Assembly: GCA_035547915.1 (NCBI GenBank)
Contig: DASZTS010000014.1
Span: 1 to 64,000 of the forward strand
Source of the DNA: DASSFG01 sp035547915
Lineage (GTDB): Bacteria; Planctomycetota; Planctomycetia; Pirellulales; JAICIG01
Reading direction: 5' to 3'
Length of the DNA: 64,000 bases
Shown: in pieces, positions 35,601 to 44,425 of the stretch
Position numbering within the stretch: position 1 is the stretch's first letter
How the letters are laid out: the number at the start of each line of letters is the position of its first letter
The notes under the pieces: generated by a model
Told to the model about the DNA's origin: nothing
The model's input: the letters and a program-made list of their open reading frames with translations, nothing else
Databases searched by the model: none
Made by a program: the position numbers and the translations under genes

Positions 35601-38600
35601 GTCAACGGCGACCTTGTGGGTAGTCCCGCCATGCCTCTCAACCCGGAACTGGGTGCGCTACAGAACAACGGCGGAACCACGCTCACGGTCGGCCTGTTGG
35701 CCAACAGCCCAGCCATAGACGCCGGCGACGACAACGGCGCGCCTGCCACGGATCAGCGCGGCTTCGCCCGTCCGTCGGGTCCGCACGTCGATATCGGTGC
35801 GGTCGAATACATCCACAGCCCGCTGACGGTGACCAACTTCACCGACGACAACGTGCAGACCAGCATGACCATGTCTGGTAGCGGCCCCTGCACGCTCACC
35901 GTGAACCAAAATCCGACGTTGCGCGATGCAATCAATATGTTCAATGGGCAGGGCGGATCGAACACCATCGACCTGCTTGCGGGGACGTACACACTCACCG
36001 ACGCCGAGGCCCATGATCTGGCCGTGAGCGGCGAAAACCTGACGATCGTGGGCGCCGGCGCGGGCCAAACGATCATCGACGCCTCGGCGCTCGGTGACCG
36101 GGCCTTCGACGTCGGCTATCTGGCCAGCTTGCACCTGGTCGGCGTGACGATCACCGGCGGCGACTCGGCCAATGACGGCCAGGGGAACGGCACCTATGAC
36201 ACCTTCGGCGGCGCCATCCGCGCCGACGGCACGGTCGTGCTCGACAACGACGTCATCGAAAACAGCAACGCCGGCGGCGGAGAAGGCGGCGGCATCTACA
36301 CCGCGCAGGGCGTGATCCTGGAACTGAACAACACGACCGTGTCGGGCAACTCGGCGGGCTATGGCGGCGGCATCTATGCGGTGGGCTTCACCTCGATCGT
36401 CAACAGCACGGTGAGCAATAATACGGCCAAGGCCGAAGGCGGCGGGCTCGATCTGTTCACGGCCCAAGCCATCATCACCGACAGCACCATCAGCGACAAC
36501 TCGACCGGCGGCGACGGCGGCGGCTTCCAGAGCGACGGCGGAGTGACCGTCAGCGGCAGCACCATCACGGGCAATACAGCGGTCGATGGTGGCGGCTTCT
36601 ACAACAGCAGCGCTGCGGCGATCAACGGCACCACGCTATCGGACAACGAAGCCCAACTCGGTGGCGGCGCGTTCAATATCGGCAATTCGCTCACGATCAC
36701 CGCCAGCACATTCGACGGCAACTTCGCCGTGGGCGGGACGGGACAGAACGGCACCGGTGTCGAATCGGGCGGAGGCGGTGGCGGTGGGGCCGGAGCGGGA
36801 GGCGCCATCTTCAATCAGTCGGGCCTGACAATGACCAACAGCACGTTGGTGAATAACCAGGCCATCGGCGGCGCCGGCGGTCAGATCGCAGCCAACGCGA
36901 CGTCGCCGTTCGTCGGAACGGGTGGCGGCGGCGGCGGGCCGCAGGGAGGCGCTGGCGGCGGCACCGGCAATGGTGGCGCGGGGCAATTTGCCAGTGGCGG
37001 CGGCGGTGGTGGACCAGTCGACCCTCCGGGCAACGGCGGTGCCGGCGGCTTCGGCGGCGGTGGCGGAGGCGGAGGCGGCGTCAGCATACTCGGCGTTTTC
37101 GGCTCGACCTCGACCGGGGCGGGCGGCGCCGGCGGTATTGGTGGCGGCGCGGGAGGCAGCGATCAGAACGACGTGGGCGGCGGTGGCGGAGGCGGTGCCG
37201 GCATCGGCGGTGCTGTGTTCAACATCGCGGGCAAGGCTTCGTTCCTCAACGACACCATCGTCGATAATGCGGCCAGCGGTGGGCCGGGGGGTGCGGGTCT
37301 CGACGGCGGCGCGTCGGGTGCAGCGGGTGCCGGTGTCGGCGGTGGTGTGTTTGTGTTCGCCGGCTCCGTTACCAGCGAGAACACCGTGCTGGCGACGAAC
37401 ACAGCTACGCAGGATCCGGACGTCAGCGGCACGTTTACCAGCCTGGGCAACAACTTCGTCGGCAACGTCGGCTCGGCCGGTGGCTTCGTCAACCAGGTGA
37501 GCAGCGATCAGGTGGGTGGTGCGGGCCATCCCAACCCGAGCAACCCGACGCAGACGGTCTATGACCCGGTCATCGATCCCAAGCTGGGCCCGTTGCAGAA
37601 TAACGGCGGCACGACGCTGACTGAGGTGCCGACGGAGAACAGCCCGCTCATCGACGCCGGCAACAATGCGGCGGTCGCTAGCCTGCCCACCGACCAGCGC
37701 GGAGGGGCACGCATCATCGGCGGCACCGTCGATATCGGGGCCGTCGAAAACCAACAGCTCTTCGTGACCACTACGCAAGACGTGCTCGGTCAGCGCAGCT
37801 TGCGGCAGGCGGTGCTCGACGCCAACACGCTGGGCGGCAACCAGACCATCACCCTCGGTGCGGGTACCTACACGCTCACGCTCGCCGGGGCTGGTGAGAC
37901 CGCCGGCGACACGGGCGACCTGAACGTCAACACCGTCAATCTCACGATCGTCGGCGCCGGCGGGGGCCAGACGACCATCGACGCTTCAGCACTGGGCGAC
38001 CGCGCGTTCGACGTCGCCAGCGGTGCCTCGCTCGAGCTCTCGGGACTCACGGTGGTCGGCGGCAGCACGACCGGCGACGGCGGTGACATCCTGAACCAAG
38101 GCACGCTCACCATCGACCAGAGCGAGATCGAGGGCGGCACTGCCGGCCGCGGCGGCGCGATCGCCAACGAGGCAACAAACGGGCCAGCCAATCTCTCGAT
38201 CGACTCGAGCACGCTCGACGGCAACACCGCTACGCTGGGCGGCGCTCTCAATAACTACGGCAACGTGGCGATCGTCAACAGCACCATCGCCGGCAACTCG
38301 GCCAGCCAGGGCGGCGGCATCGATAGCACCGGCGGCCAGACATCGTTGCTCAACGTCACGGTCGCCGATAACTCGGCCACCACCTCGGCGGGCGGCATCA
38401 GCACGCTAGGCGGCTCCACAACGTTTAGCCTGGAGAATACGATCGTCGCCGGCAATACATCGGCAGACGGTTCCGATCTGGCGGGTGCCTTTGTCTCGCA
38501 GGGCAACAACCTGATCGGCAACGTTGGTGCGGCCACGGGATTTGCCGCGGGCACCGACGGCGACCTGGTGGGCGGCGCCGGAAATCCGACGATCAATCCC

Positions 38601-41600
38601 GAACTCGGTCCCTTGCAAAATAACGGCGGCCCGACGCCCACACTGCTGCCGGCCGCCAACAGTCCGGCCGTCGACTCGGGTAACAATAACGGTGCGCCGA
38701 GCGTCGACCAGCGCGGCATCGTGCGGCCGCTCGGCGGCACGGTCGACATCGGTTCGGTCGAAGCCGTGTTCCTCACCGTTACACGATTCGACGACGGCAA
38801 CCTTCCCGGCCAACTGCGGCGGGCCGTCCGCGACGCCAACTCCCTGGGCGGCACGCACACCATCGTGCTCCCCGCGGGTGTCTATACCTTGACGGCGGCG
38901 GGGGCCCTCGCCGGGGCCGCCACCGGTGCGATCGACATCTCGAGTAATGTCACCATCGTCGGCGCCGGCGCCGATCAGACGATCATCAACGCGGCGGCGC
39001 TGGGCGATCGGGCGTTCGACGTCGAGTCGGGCGCCATGCTCACGCTCACGGGCGTCACGATCGAGGGTGGCTCGACGAGCGGTGCCGGCGGTGCCGTCTT
39101 GAACGACCACGGCACGCTCGTCATCAGCCACAGCGAATTGAAGGACAACGCGGCCGCACAAGGCGGTGCCGTGGCGAACGAAACCTCCCCCGGCATCATC
39201 GGGAGCTATGCCGTCAGCACACTCGCCAACTCCACCAACGGCATCGACGCCGTCACCGGCACCCTCGCGGTGGCCAACGCCAGCCAGTTTCCCACCACGC
39301 TCCCCTTCACCATTCAGCTCGACCAGGAACAGATGACCGTCACCGATGTGGCGGGCGATACGTTCTTCGTCACCCGCGGAGTGAACGGAACGACGGCCGC
39401 GCCGCACACGTTCGGAGCGAGCGTGAGCCTCGTGGGCGGCACGGCCTCGACCACGCTCTCGGCCATCGAATCGAACATCACGGTGGCCGCCCTCAACACC
39501 TTCCCCACCACTCCCGGCTTCTTCATCCAGGTGGGCAGCGAAGAGATGCAGGTCATCGCCATCTCGCCGCAGGACAACAGCTTCACGGTCACACGCGGCG
39601 TGAACGGCACGTCGGTCGCACCCCACCTGGCCGGCGCGACGGTCGGCTTGGTGTCGTTGTCGATCGATTCCAGCACGCTCGACGGCAACACGGCTACCGG
39701 TGGCGGTGGCGGCGTCTATAACCTCGGCGGCATGACCATCACCAACAGCACCATCTACGGCAACATGGCAGTTGCGGGCGGCGGTGTATTCAACGACGGT
39801 CTGGTGAGCCTGGGGCAGCCCAAAGGCGGTCCGACAAACTACTTCGGTGGCCTGGCGACGTTGACCAACGATACCATCGCCGGCAACCAGGCGAGCGGCG
39901 CGGGCGGTGGGATCGTGTCGGTTCCGACCGGTCCCGTCCTCCTCTTGCACAACACCATCGTGGCCACCGACACGGCGGCCGGCGGCAACGCCGACCTGGA
40001 CGGCGCCTTCGGTTCGCTCGGCCATAACCTTATCGGCGATGTCGGCACGGCCACGGGCTTCACAGCCGGCGCAAACGGCGATCAGGTCGGCGGCAACGGC
40101 AATGCGGTCATCGACCCACTGCTCAGCCCGTTGCGTGACAACGGTGGGCCGCTTCCCACGCTGGCCTTGATCACCGGTAGCCCGGCCATCGATACGGGCG
40201 ACGATGTCGGCGCGCCGCCCACGGACGAACGCAGCATCATTCGTAATCAGGGCCCGCACGTCGACATCGGGGCCTATGAACTGACCTACGATCTGGAAAT
40301 CGATCTGCCTGGCGGCGGCACGCAGTCGCTCTTCACCGACCTTGGCCAGGGCCTGACACAGATGAGCAGTCCCAACGGCAAGTTCCAGACGTTCACCTTC
40401 GAGAATCCGTCGCACTCGTTGACGATCGTCTCCGAGGCGGGCGGCAACGATGTCATCACGCTGGGGCAACTCGAATCGGGCTTCACTGTGGACATCAAGG
40501 GTGACGGCCAAGGCGACAAGATCCATCTGCTGGCCGGGGCCGTGCTCAACCCGCCCGGCGGCGAAACCATCTTGGACGGCGATACGCTGGCCGGTGTCGG
40601 CACCGTCGCCAGTCCGCTCGTTCTCCAAGGCGGCGCCAACCTCGCCCCCGACTCGGCCGACCCGCTCACCGTGACAGCGAACCTGACACTCAACCCCGGC
40701 GCCAATTTCGTCGAGACGCTGGCGGGCACCACGGCCGGTAGTGGCTACGACCAGGTCGTCGTCACCGGCACCGGAAGCACCATCACGCTGAACGGCGCAA
40801 CGCTCGACGCTACGTTGTTGGCCCCCTTCGTGCCCGCCGCCGGCGAGCAATTCACGATCATTAGCAACCAGACCGGCAACCCGATCGCCGGCACGTTCGC
40901 CGGATTGCCGGAAGGGCAGGTGTTCGATATCGGCGGCACCGGATTCTGGATCACCTATCACGGAGGCGCCAGCGGCAACGATGTGGTGCTCAACGTCGCC
41001 TCGCCGCCGACCGCCACGCCCGTGTCGATTACGGCCACCGAAGGGATCACCTTCAACGGTACGGTGGCAACCTTCACCGACACGACCCCCAACGTGACGA
41101 GCGGCAGCTACACGGCCACAATCATCTGGGGAGATGGTCAATCATCGGGCGGCACGGTTTCCGGCACACAGGCTACCGGCTTCACCGTCACCGGCAGCCA
41201 TGCCTACGCCGAGGAAGGAAACTATCAAGCGAGCATCGTCATCGGCGATTTCGTGGGGACGGTCACGACAACCGACTCGGTGCAGGTGGCCGATGCTCCC
41301 CTGAGCGCCACGAGCGTCGCCATCGCTTCGACCGAAGGTGCCACGTTCACGGGCGCCGTCGCCGCCTTTGGCGACGCCGATCCGAACGGCGTGGCCAGTG
41401 ATTACACGGCAATGGTCGTCTGGGGCGACGGCCAGACGTCGGCCGGTACCGTCTCGGGCAGCGAGGCAGCCGACTTCACCGTCACCGGCAGCCATGTCTA
41501 TGTCGAGGAAGGGGAGTACGCGGCCACCGTTACCATCGACGATCATGGTAGCGCGGCGACCGCCACCGACAGCGTCCAAGTCGCCGACGCTCCCCTGACC

Positions 41601-43175
41601 GCTACGGCCGTGAACGTCGCTTCCACCGAGGGCGCAGCCTTCCACGGTACGGTCGCCACCTTCACCGATGCCAATCCTGACGGCGCCGCGACCGAGTATA
41701 CGGCCACCATTACCTGGGGCGATGGCCACACCTCGGTCGGTACGATCTCGGGCACCGAGGCCGGTGGATTCACGGTCAGTGGCGCCAATACCTACGCCGA
41801 AGAGGGTTCGTACTCGCTGAACGTCGTCATCAACGACGTGGGCGGAAGCCTCGCGACGGCCATCGGCACCGCGCAGGTGGCCGATGCCCCATTGTCGGCG
41901 AGCGGAGTGACGATCAACGCACTCTATGGCACGGCGTTGTCGCAAGCCGTCGTGGCGACGTTCGTCGATCTGGGCGGGCCGGAGCCGGTCGCCGATTACA
42001 GCGCCTCCGTCAATTGGGGCGATGGCGCTACGTCCACCGGCCTCGTCGTTGCCAACGGCAACGGGACCTTCAGCGTCGAGGGGAGCCACACCTACGCGGC
42101 CATCGGGAACTACGCGGTGACCGTCTCGATCAACCACGAGAACGGCATCACGGCGACCGCGCAGAGCACGGCGGTGGTGACGTATAGCACCGGCCTGCTC
42201 GTGCTCGATCCCACGGGTCTGGCCGCGCTGAACGACATCGGCAACGGCACGATCGACGTCCAATCGGCCGGAATCCAGGTCGATTCCAACAACCGCGCCG
42301 CCCTCACGGCGGTGGGCGATGGCACGATCTCGGCCAGTCAGATCCTGGTGACCGGCAAGCCCGGCGTGTTCACGCTCGGTCATGTAACCATCAATGGGAC
42401 GGTGACGGCCGGAGTCCCCGCGCTGGCCGATCCGTTGGCTAACCTGACGCCGCCCACCCCGAGCACAAAGCCTCTATCGGCGGTCTATGCCTCCGGTTCT
42501 CAGAAGCTGACGCTCAACCCCGGCACGTATGCCGGCGGCATCCATGTCGATGGCCAGGCTGTGGTGACGCTCAACCCGGGCACCTACTACCTGGAAGGAG
42601 GCGGCTTAACCGTATCTGACAGCGGCAAACTCATCGGCAACGGCGTGACGATCTACAACAGCGGTCTGTCGAGCAAATCGTTCCCGAACTTCGTCTGCGA
42701 TCCGATCGTCATCTCGGACCAGGCCACGGTCCAACTCACGGCGCCGACCAGCGGCCCACTGGCCGGTGTGGCCCTCTTCCAGGACCGCACGTCGGTGCTG
42801 CCGATGCTGGTCTCCGACAATGCCACGGTCGAGATCACGGGCGTGACGTACGCCGCCAAGTCCCCGCTGATCATCACGGGCGATGCGCGCTTCTATGCCT
42901 TGGGTAACGCTCCGCAAGGGCTGACCGCCAGCGTCATCTTCGACGATGTATCCGTCAGCGGCGATGCGACCCTCGACATCAACGTCACCCCGCCGTCGGG
43001 CAACGGTTCCGGCAACATGCCCGGCGGGCCATCGAACCCGACGAGCGGGAACAGCGCCCAGGCGTTGGAGTGCTTCTTCCAAGGCCTGACCGGTTCATCG
43101 GGCATCAACGAGCTGAACCTCTGGTCCACCGGCATCGACAACGACGGCCCCGAGGGACTGTTCGGCGGACATTGA
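32700..43175 (+). CDS. Giant exported surface protein: LEPR-XLL-like N-terminus, four choice-of-anchor Q beta-helices, PKD-like repeats
   Basis: 3491 residues from ATG 32700 (ATG 32712 is also possible, with AGAGG upstream). The Arg-rich N-terminus ends in FEQLELRALLT (38-48), a variant of the planctomycete LEPR-XLL export signal. A unique beta-rich region runs to about 525. Four right-handed beta-helix units start near residues 529, 1041, 1687 and 2024. Each opens with an 'LR.AV..AN..GG' segment, has a 'VTI.GAGAGQTII' strand, and closes with 'LGPLQNNGGTT' and 'SPAIDAG...DQRG' motifs (choice-of-anchor Q type). A glycine-rich tract spans about 1357-1554. Four PKD-like units with WGDG motifs lie near 2770-3164, followed by a final beta domain. 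Likely a secreted adhesin or matrix protein. Confidence 0.88.
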   Translation: MDRIMLDRSWLPRFSSRLRPISRQERKRARRGKQRRGFEQLELRALLTTVTDTEDFNVVNHNQFGAGQAFTSSNSYFLGANFDTGQQSIGGFVYPLGIKSGLQASFDLNGTAGLNLGYFVNSGSVSAGYNGDLTQDFADPTAIGNVPINTNVSLSNGTLSTQSPTFGANADAVLKLGGNVGIDAAAFGSESSFNKSFDTGTIDQSLFSINQNNDQSIDVLGQPATFSHTFGVEVDEIPPISIDTNVSTTNNPLGAKESLSVALEQNDGENTGADSRDSEGSDTNENGGGNGASVSFNLGTASQTIPDVQLNANQSDSSGDLSANTTDGPSTQLADMQLQMGPLAAALLDLPPIFTTMEFSAGPATVDVTPLSFTMGPTLYANQSVSATPTSTITYVFDHPVMVQLNNAPYQLMNQVTFTPGEELAVQFDGTPIQVTPYWNFQIQFHNQINLDVDLTSTLTVGEIDATLNLPSYIQSALGLPVTLGPLYQHNFDLANFPAITAFNQTFDILDQTEQMQPFTIGDNFNPSLTVTRNDDPNATADTLRAAVNSANILAAQNGADEGPDVIVLGPGTYTLSDPNTSSAPDNGTAGELYVTDPNLTIIGAGAGQTIIQAAPGFDDRIFGVAPGGGLHLQGVTITGGDATINTYDPNSGPGGGIYNDGGTLTLDNVDVTGNTANAGGGGIAITGGNTTLTNTTVSNNSAISNPNFASSGGGLNVVDGFINGKNAPAYITIQDSTFSGNTASDRGGAIASVATLCVMASSFNDNSAAGGGGAILNEGSATVVGSTFTGNSTPNGGGGILDESGATTATDDSFTQNSASFGGAITNVSVDNSLTATGSTFNGNIASGFGGAVYNDFASNNTMSFTNCTLVGNQGAVGGALYDASTNPVSFASSTIVQNSAGSKFQDAGGGLFLVSSSTPVTLQNTIVAENTSGTGVDPDILGTVTSLGHNLIGIASADTGGVTNGVNGDLVGSPAMPLNPELGALQNNGGTTLTVGLLANSPAIDAGDDNGAPATDQRGFARPSGPHVDIGAVEYIHSPLTVTNFTDDNVQTSMTMSGSGPCTLTVNQNPTLRDAINMFNGQGGSNTIDLLAGTYTLTDAEAHDLAVSGENLTIVGAGAGQTIIDASALGDRAFDVGYLASLHLVGVTITGGDSANDGQGNGTYDTFGGAIRADGTVVLDNDVIENSNAGGGEGGGIYTAQGVILELNNTTVSGNSAGYGGGIYAVGFTSIVNSTVSNNTAKAEGGGLDLFTAQAIITDSTISDNSTGGDGGGFQSDGGVTVSGSTITGNTAVDGGGFYNSSAAAINGTTLSDNEAQLGGGAFNIGNSLTITASTFDGNFAVGGTGQNGTGVESGGGGGGGAGAGGAIFNQSGLTMTNSTLVNNQAIGGAGGQIAANATSPFVGTGGGGGGPQGGAGGGTGNGGAGQFASGGGGGGPVDPPGNGGAGGFGGGGGGGGGVSILGVFGSTSTGAGGAGGIGGGAGGSDQNDVGGGGGGGAGIGGAVFNIAGKASFLNDTIVDNAASGGPGGAGLDGGASGAAGAGVGGGVFVFAGSVTSENTVLATNTATQDPDVSGTFTSLGNNFVGNVGSAGGFVNQVSSDQVGGAGHPNPSNPTQTVYDPVIDPKLGPLQNNGGTTLTEVPTENSPLIDAGNNAAVASLPTDQRGGARIIGGTVDIGAVENQQLFVTTTQDVLGQRSLRQAVLDANTLGGNQTITLGAGTYTLTLAGAGETAGDTGDLNVNTVNLTIVGAGGGQTTIDASALGDRAFDVASGASLELSGLTVVGGSTTGDGGDILNQGTLTIDQSEIEGGTAGRGGAIANEATNGPANLSIDSSTLDGNTATLGGALNNYGNVAIVNSTIAGNSASQGGGIDSTGGQTSLLNVTVADNSATTSAGGISTLGGSTTFSLENTIVAGNTSADGSDLAGAFVSQGNNLIGNVGAATGFAAGTDGDLVGGAGNPTINPELGPLQNNGGPTPTLLPAANSPAVDSGNNNGAPSVDQRGIVRPLGGTVDIGSVEAVFLTVTRFDDGNLPGQLRRAVRDANSLGGTHTIVLPAGVYTLTAAGALAGAATGAIDISSNVTIVGAGADQTIINAAALGDRAFDVESGAMLTLTGVTIEGGSTSGAGGAVLNDHGTLVISHSELKDNAAAQGGAVANETSPGIIGSYAVSTLANSTNGIDAVTGTLAVANASQFPTTLPFTIQLDQEQMTVTDVAGDTFFVTRGVNGTTAAPHTFGASVSLVGGTASTTLSAIESNITVAALNTFPTTPGFFIQVGSEEMQVIAISPQDNSFTVTRGVNGTSVAPHLAGATVGLVSLSIDSSTLDGNTATGGGGGVYNLGGMTITNSTIYGNMAVAGGGVFNDGLVSLGQPKGGPTNYFGGLATLTNDTIAGNQASGAGGGIVSVPTGPVLLLHNTIVATDTAAGGNADLDGAFGSLGHNLIGDVGTATGFTAGANGDQVGGNGNAVIDPLLSPLRDNGGPLPTLALITGSPAIDTGDDVGAPPTDERSIIRNQGPHVDIGAYELTYDLEIDLPGGGTQSLFTDLGQGLTQMSSPNGKFQTFTFENPSHSLTIVSEAGGNDVITLGQLESGFTVDIKGDGQGDKIHLLAGAVLNPPGGETILDGDTLAGVGTVASPLVLQGGANLAPDSADPLTVTANLTLNPGANFVETLAGTTAGSGYDQVVVTGTGSTITLNGATLDATLLAPFVPAAGEQFTIISNQTGNPIAGTFAGLPEGQVFDIGGTGFWITYHGGASGNDVVLNVASPPTATPVSITATEGITFNGTVATFTDTTPNVTSGSYTATIIWGDGQSSGGTVSGTQATGFTVTGSHAYAEEGNYQASIVIGDFVGTVTTTDSVQVADAPLSATSVAIASTEGATFTGAVAAFGDADPNGVASDYTAMVVWGDGQTSAGTVSGSEAADFTVTGSHVYVEEGEYAATVTIDDHGSAATATDSVQVADAPLTATAVNVASTEGAAFHGTVATFTDANPDGAATEYTATITWGDGHTSVGTISGTEAGGFTVSGANTYAEEGSYSLNVVINDVGGSLATAIGTAQVADAPLSASGVTINALYGTALSQAVVATFVDLGGPEPVADYSASVNWGDGATSTGLVVANGNGTFSVEGSHTYAAIGNYAVTVSINHENGITATAQSTAVVTYSTGLLVLDPTGLAALNDIGNGTIDVQSAGIQVDSNNRAALTAVGDGTISASQILVTGKPGVFTLGHVTINGTVTAGVPALADPLANLTPPTPSTKPLSAVYASGSQKLTLNPGTYAGGIHVDGQAVVTLNPGTYYLEGGGLTVSDSGKLIGNGVTIYNSGLSSKSFPNFVCDPIVISDQATVQLTAPTSGPLAGVALFQDRTSVLPMLVSDNATVEITGVTYAAKSPLIITGDARFYALGNAPQGLTASVIFDDVSVSGDATLDINVTPPSGNGSGNMPGGPSNPTSGNSAQALECFFQGLTGSSGINELNLWSTGIDNDGPEGLFGGH

Positions 43176-43195
43176 AGCTACGGCGGCGATCGGCT

Positions 43196-43226
43196 CGGTA
43201 GTGGGCCAATTTTTGGCCTACTACCG
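43196..43226 (+). terminator. Hairpin terminator of the giant gene
   Basis: CGGTAGTGGGCCA and TGGCCTACTACCG form a 13-bp stem with one G-T pair and the loop ATTTT, 20 bases after the stop codon. There is no T-tract after the stem, but length and position make a transcript end likely. Confidence 0.6.
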
Positions 43227-43338
43227 ACTGCTGGCGGGCTGTGCGGTAGCGGGCTGTCGAATCCAGTGGCGAACTGGGAGGCCCATCGCGTAGAATCGCG
43301 GCGGCTTTGTCGTTGTGACCGTCGCCGCGGAGTCCCCT

Positions 43339-44232
43339 TTGCTAAGTATCGATTCTACGAACATCGAAGATACGTTCGCCGAAGCGTTTCCCATGACGGC
43401 GGCGCGGCTGATTGTGACGGCCGAGACTCCGGAGTGGGCGCAAATCGCCGCGCAGGAGGCGACGGGGTACGCGGCGTCGGTCATCGGCTGCGACGCCGAG
43501 GCGGGCATCGAACGGCTCGTGTCGCCCGACGAGACACCCGACAGCCGTCCCGGCGTGAGCCTGCTCTTCTTCGCCTTCAACCGCGACGCCTTGCAGAAGG
43601 CGGCCGTCAATCGCGTCGGCCAATGCGTGCTCACCTGTCCCACGACGGCCTGCTACAACGGCTTACCGGTGGTCAAAGACAAGTCGATCAAGATCGGCGG
43701 CAACCTGCGGTTCTTCGGCGATGGTTTCCAAAAGAGCAAGAAACTCGACGACCGCCGTTTCTGGCGACTGCCGGTGATGGACGGCGAGTTCACCTGCGAG
43801 GACGTGTTCGGCACGGTCAAAGGGGTAGCCGGTGGCAATTTCTTAATCCTGGGCGAGACCCAAGCCGTGGCCTTGGCGGCGGCCGCGGCGGCGGTCGCGG
43901 CGATCAAAGAGGTGCCCGGCATCATCCTGCCCTTCCCCGGTGGCGTGGTACGCAGCGGGAGCAAGGTCGGCAGCCGTTACAAGCAACTCCGGGCCAGCAC
44001 CAACGACGCCTATTGCCCCACGCTCCGCGGTCGGGTCGAGTCGGCGCTGGGCGAAAACGTTAATGCCGTCTACGAGATCGTCATCGACGGGCTCGACCTG
44101 GCGGCGGTCGAAGAGGCCACGCGCTGCGGCATCCGCACCGCCTGCCGGCCGGGGGTGCTGCGCATCACGGCCGGAAACTATGGAGGTTCGCTGGGGCCGT
44201 TCCACCTGCACCTACACAAGTTACTCGCGTGA
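43339..44232 (+). CDS. ftr: Formylmethanofuran:tetrahydromethanopterin formyltransferase
   Basis: 297 residues, the usual length for Ftr. The enzyme moves a formyl group between methanofuran (or its bacterial analogue) and tetrahydromethanopterin, a step of C1 oxidation in methylotrophs and of unclear use in many planctomycetes. Family strings: 'IEDTFAEAFPMTAARLIVTA', 'EATGYAASVIGCDAEAGIE', 'ETPDSRPGVSLLFF', 'RVGQCVLTCPTTACYNG' and a C-terminal 'GNYGGSLGPFHLHLHKLL'. I chose TTG 43339 because GGAG lies six bases upstream and the N-terminus then aligns with the family; GTG 43315 has no such site. No other C1 genes (fhcABC, mch, mtd) are adjacent. Confidence 0.93.
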   Translation: MLSIDSTNIEDTFAEAFPMTAARLIVTAETPEWAQIAAQEATGYAASVIGCDAEAGIERLVSPDETPDSRPGVSLLFFAFNRDALQKAAVNRVGQCVLTCPTTACYNGLPVVKDKSIKIGGNLRFFGDGFQKSKKLDDRRFWRLPVMDGEFTCEDVFGTVKGVAGGNFLILGETQAVALAAAAAAVAAIKEVPGIILPFPGGVVRSGSKVGSRYKQLRASTNDAYCPTLRGRVESALGENVNAVYEIVIDGLDLAAVEEATRCGIRTACRPGVLRITAGNYGGSLGPFHLHLHKLLA

Positions 44233-44425
44233 GCGGACGACCCGGCGGGGCGCCAGTACGGCTGGGGCCCGCCCAAACCGGTTTGCTGTTACGGACGGTC
44301 TGGCGGTCGCCCGTTTTCCGAATCGTCCCAAATTCGCAATAGGCACATTTGCCGTTTCCCGGCATAATGGAACGTACCGGAAAAAACTTTCCAAATTGCC
44401 CCAGCGGCCATAGATAGGTTGTGCC

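Noticed and set aside
33159..41141. Long minus-strand open frames of 478 and 911 codons inside the giant surface-protein gene
   Set aside because: They are antisense shadows of a GC-rich repetitive coding region: composition is Arg/Gly/Asp-rich without domains or ribosome-binding sites, and the plus-strand gene has clear family motifs.
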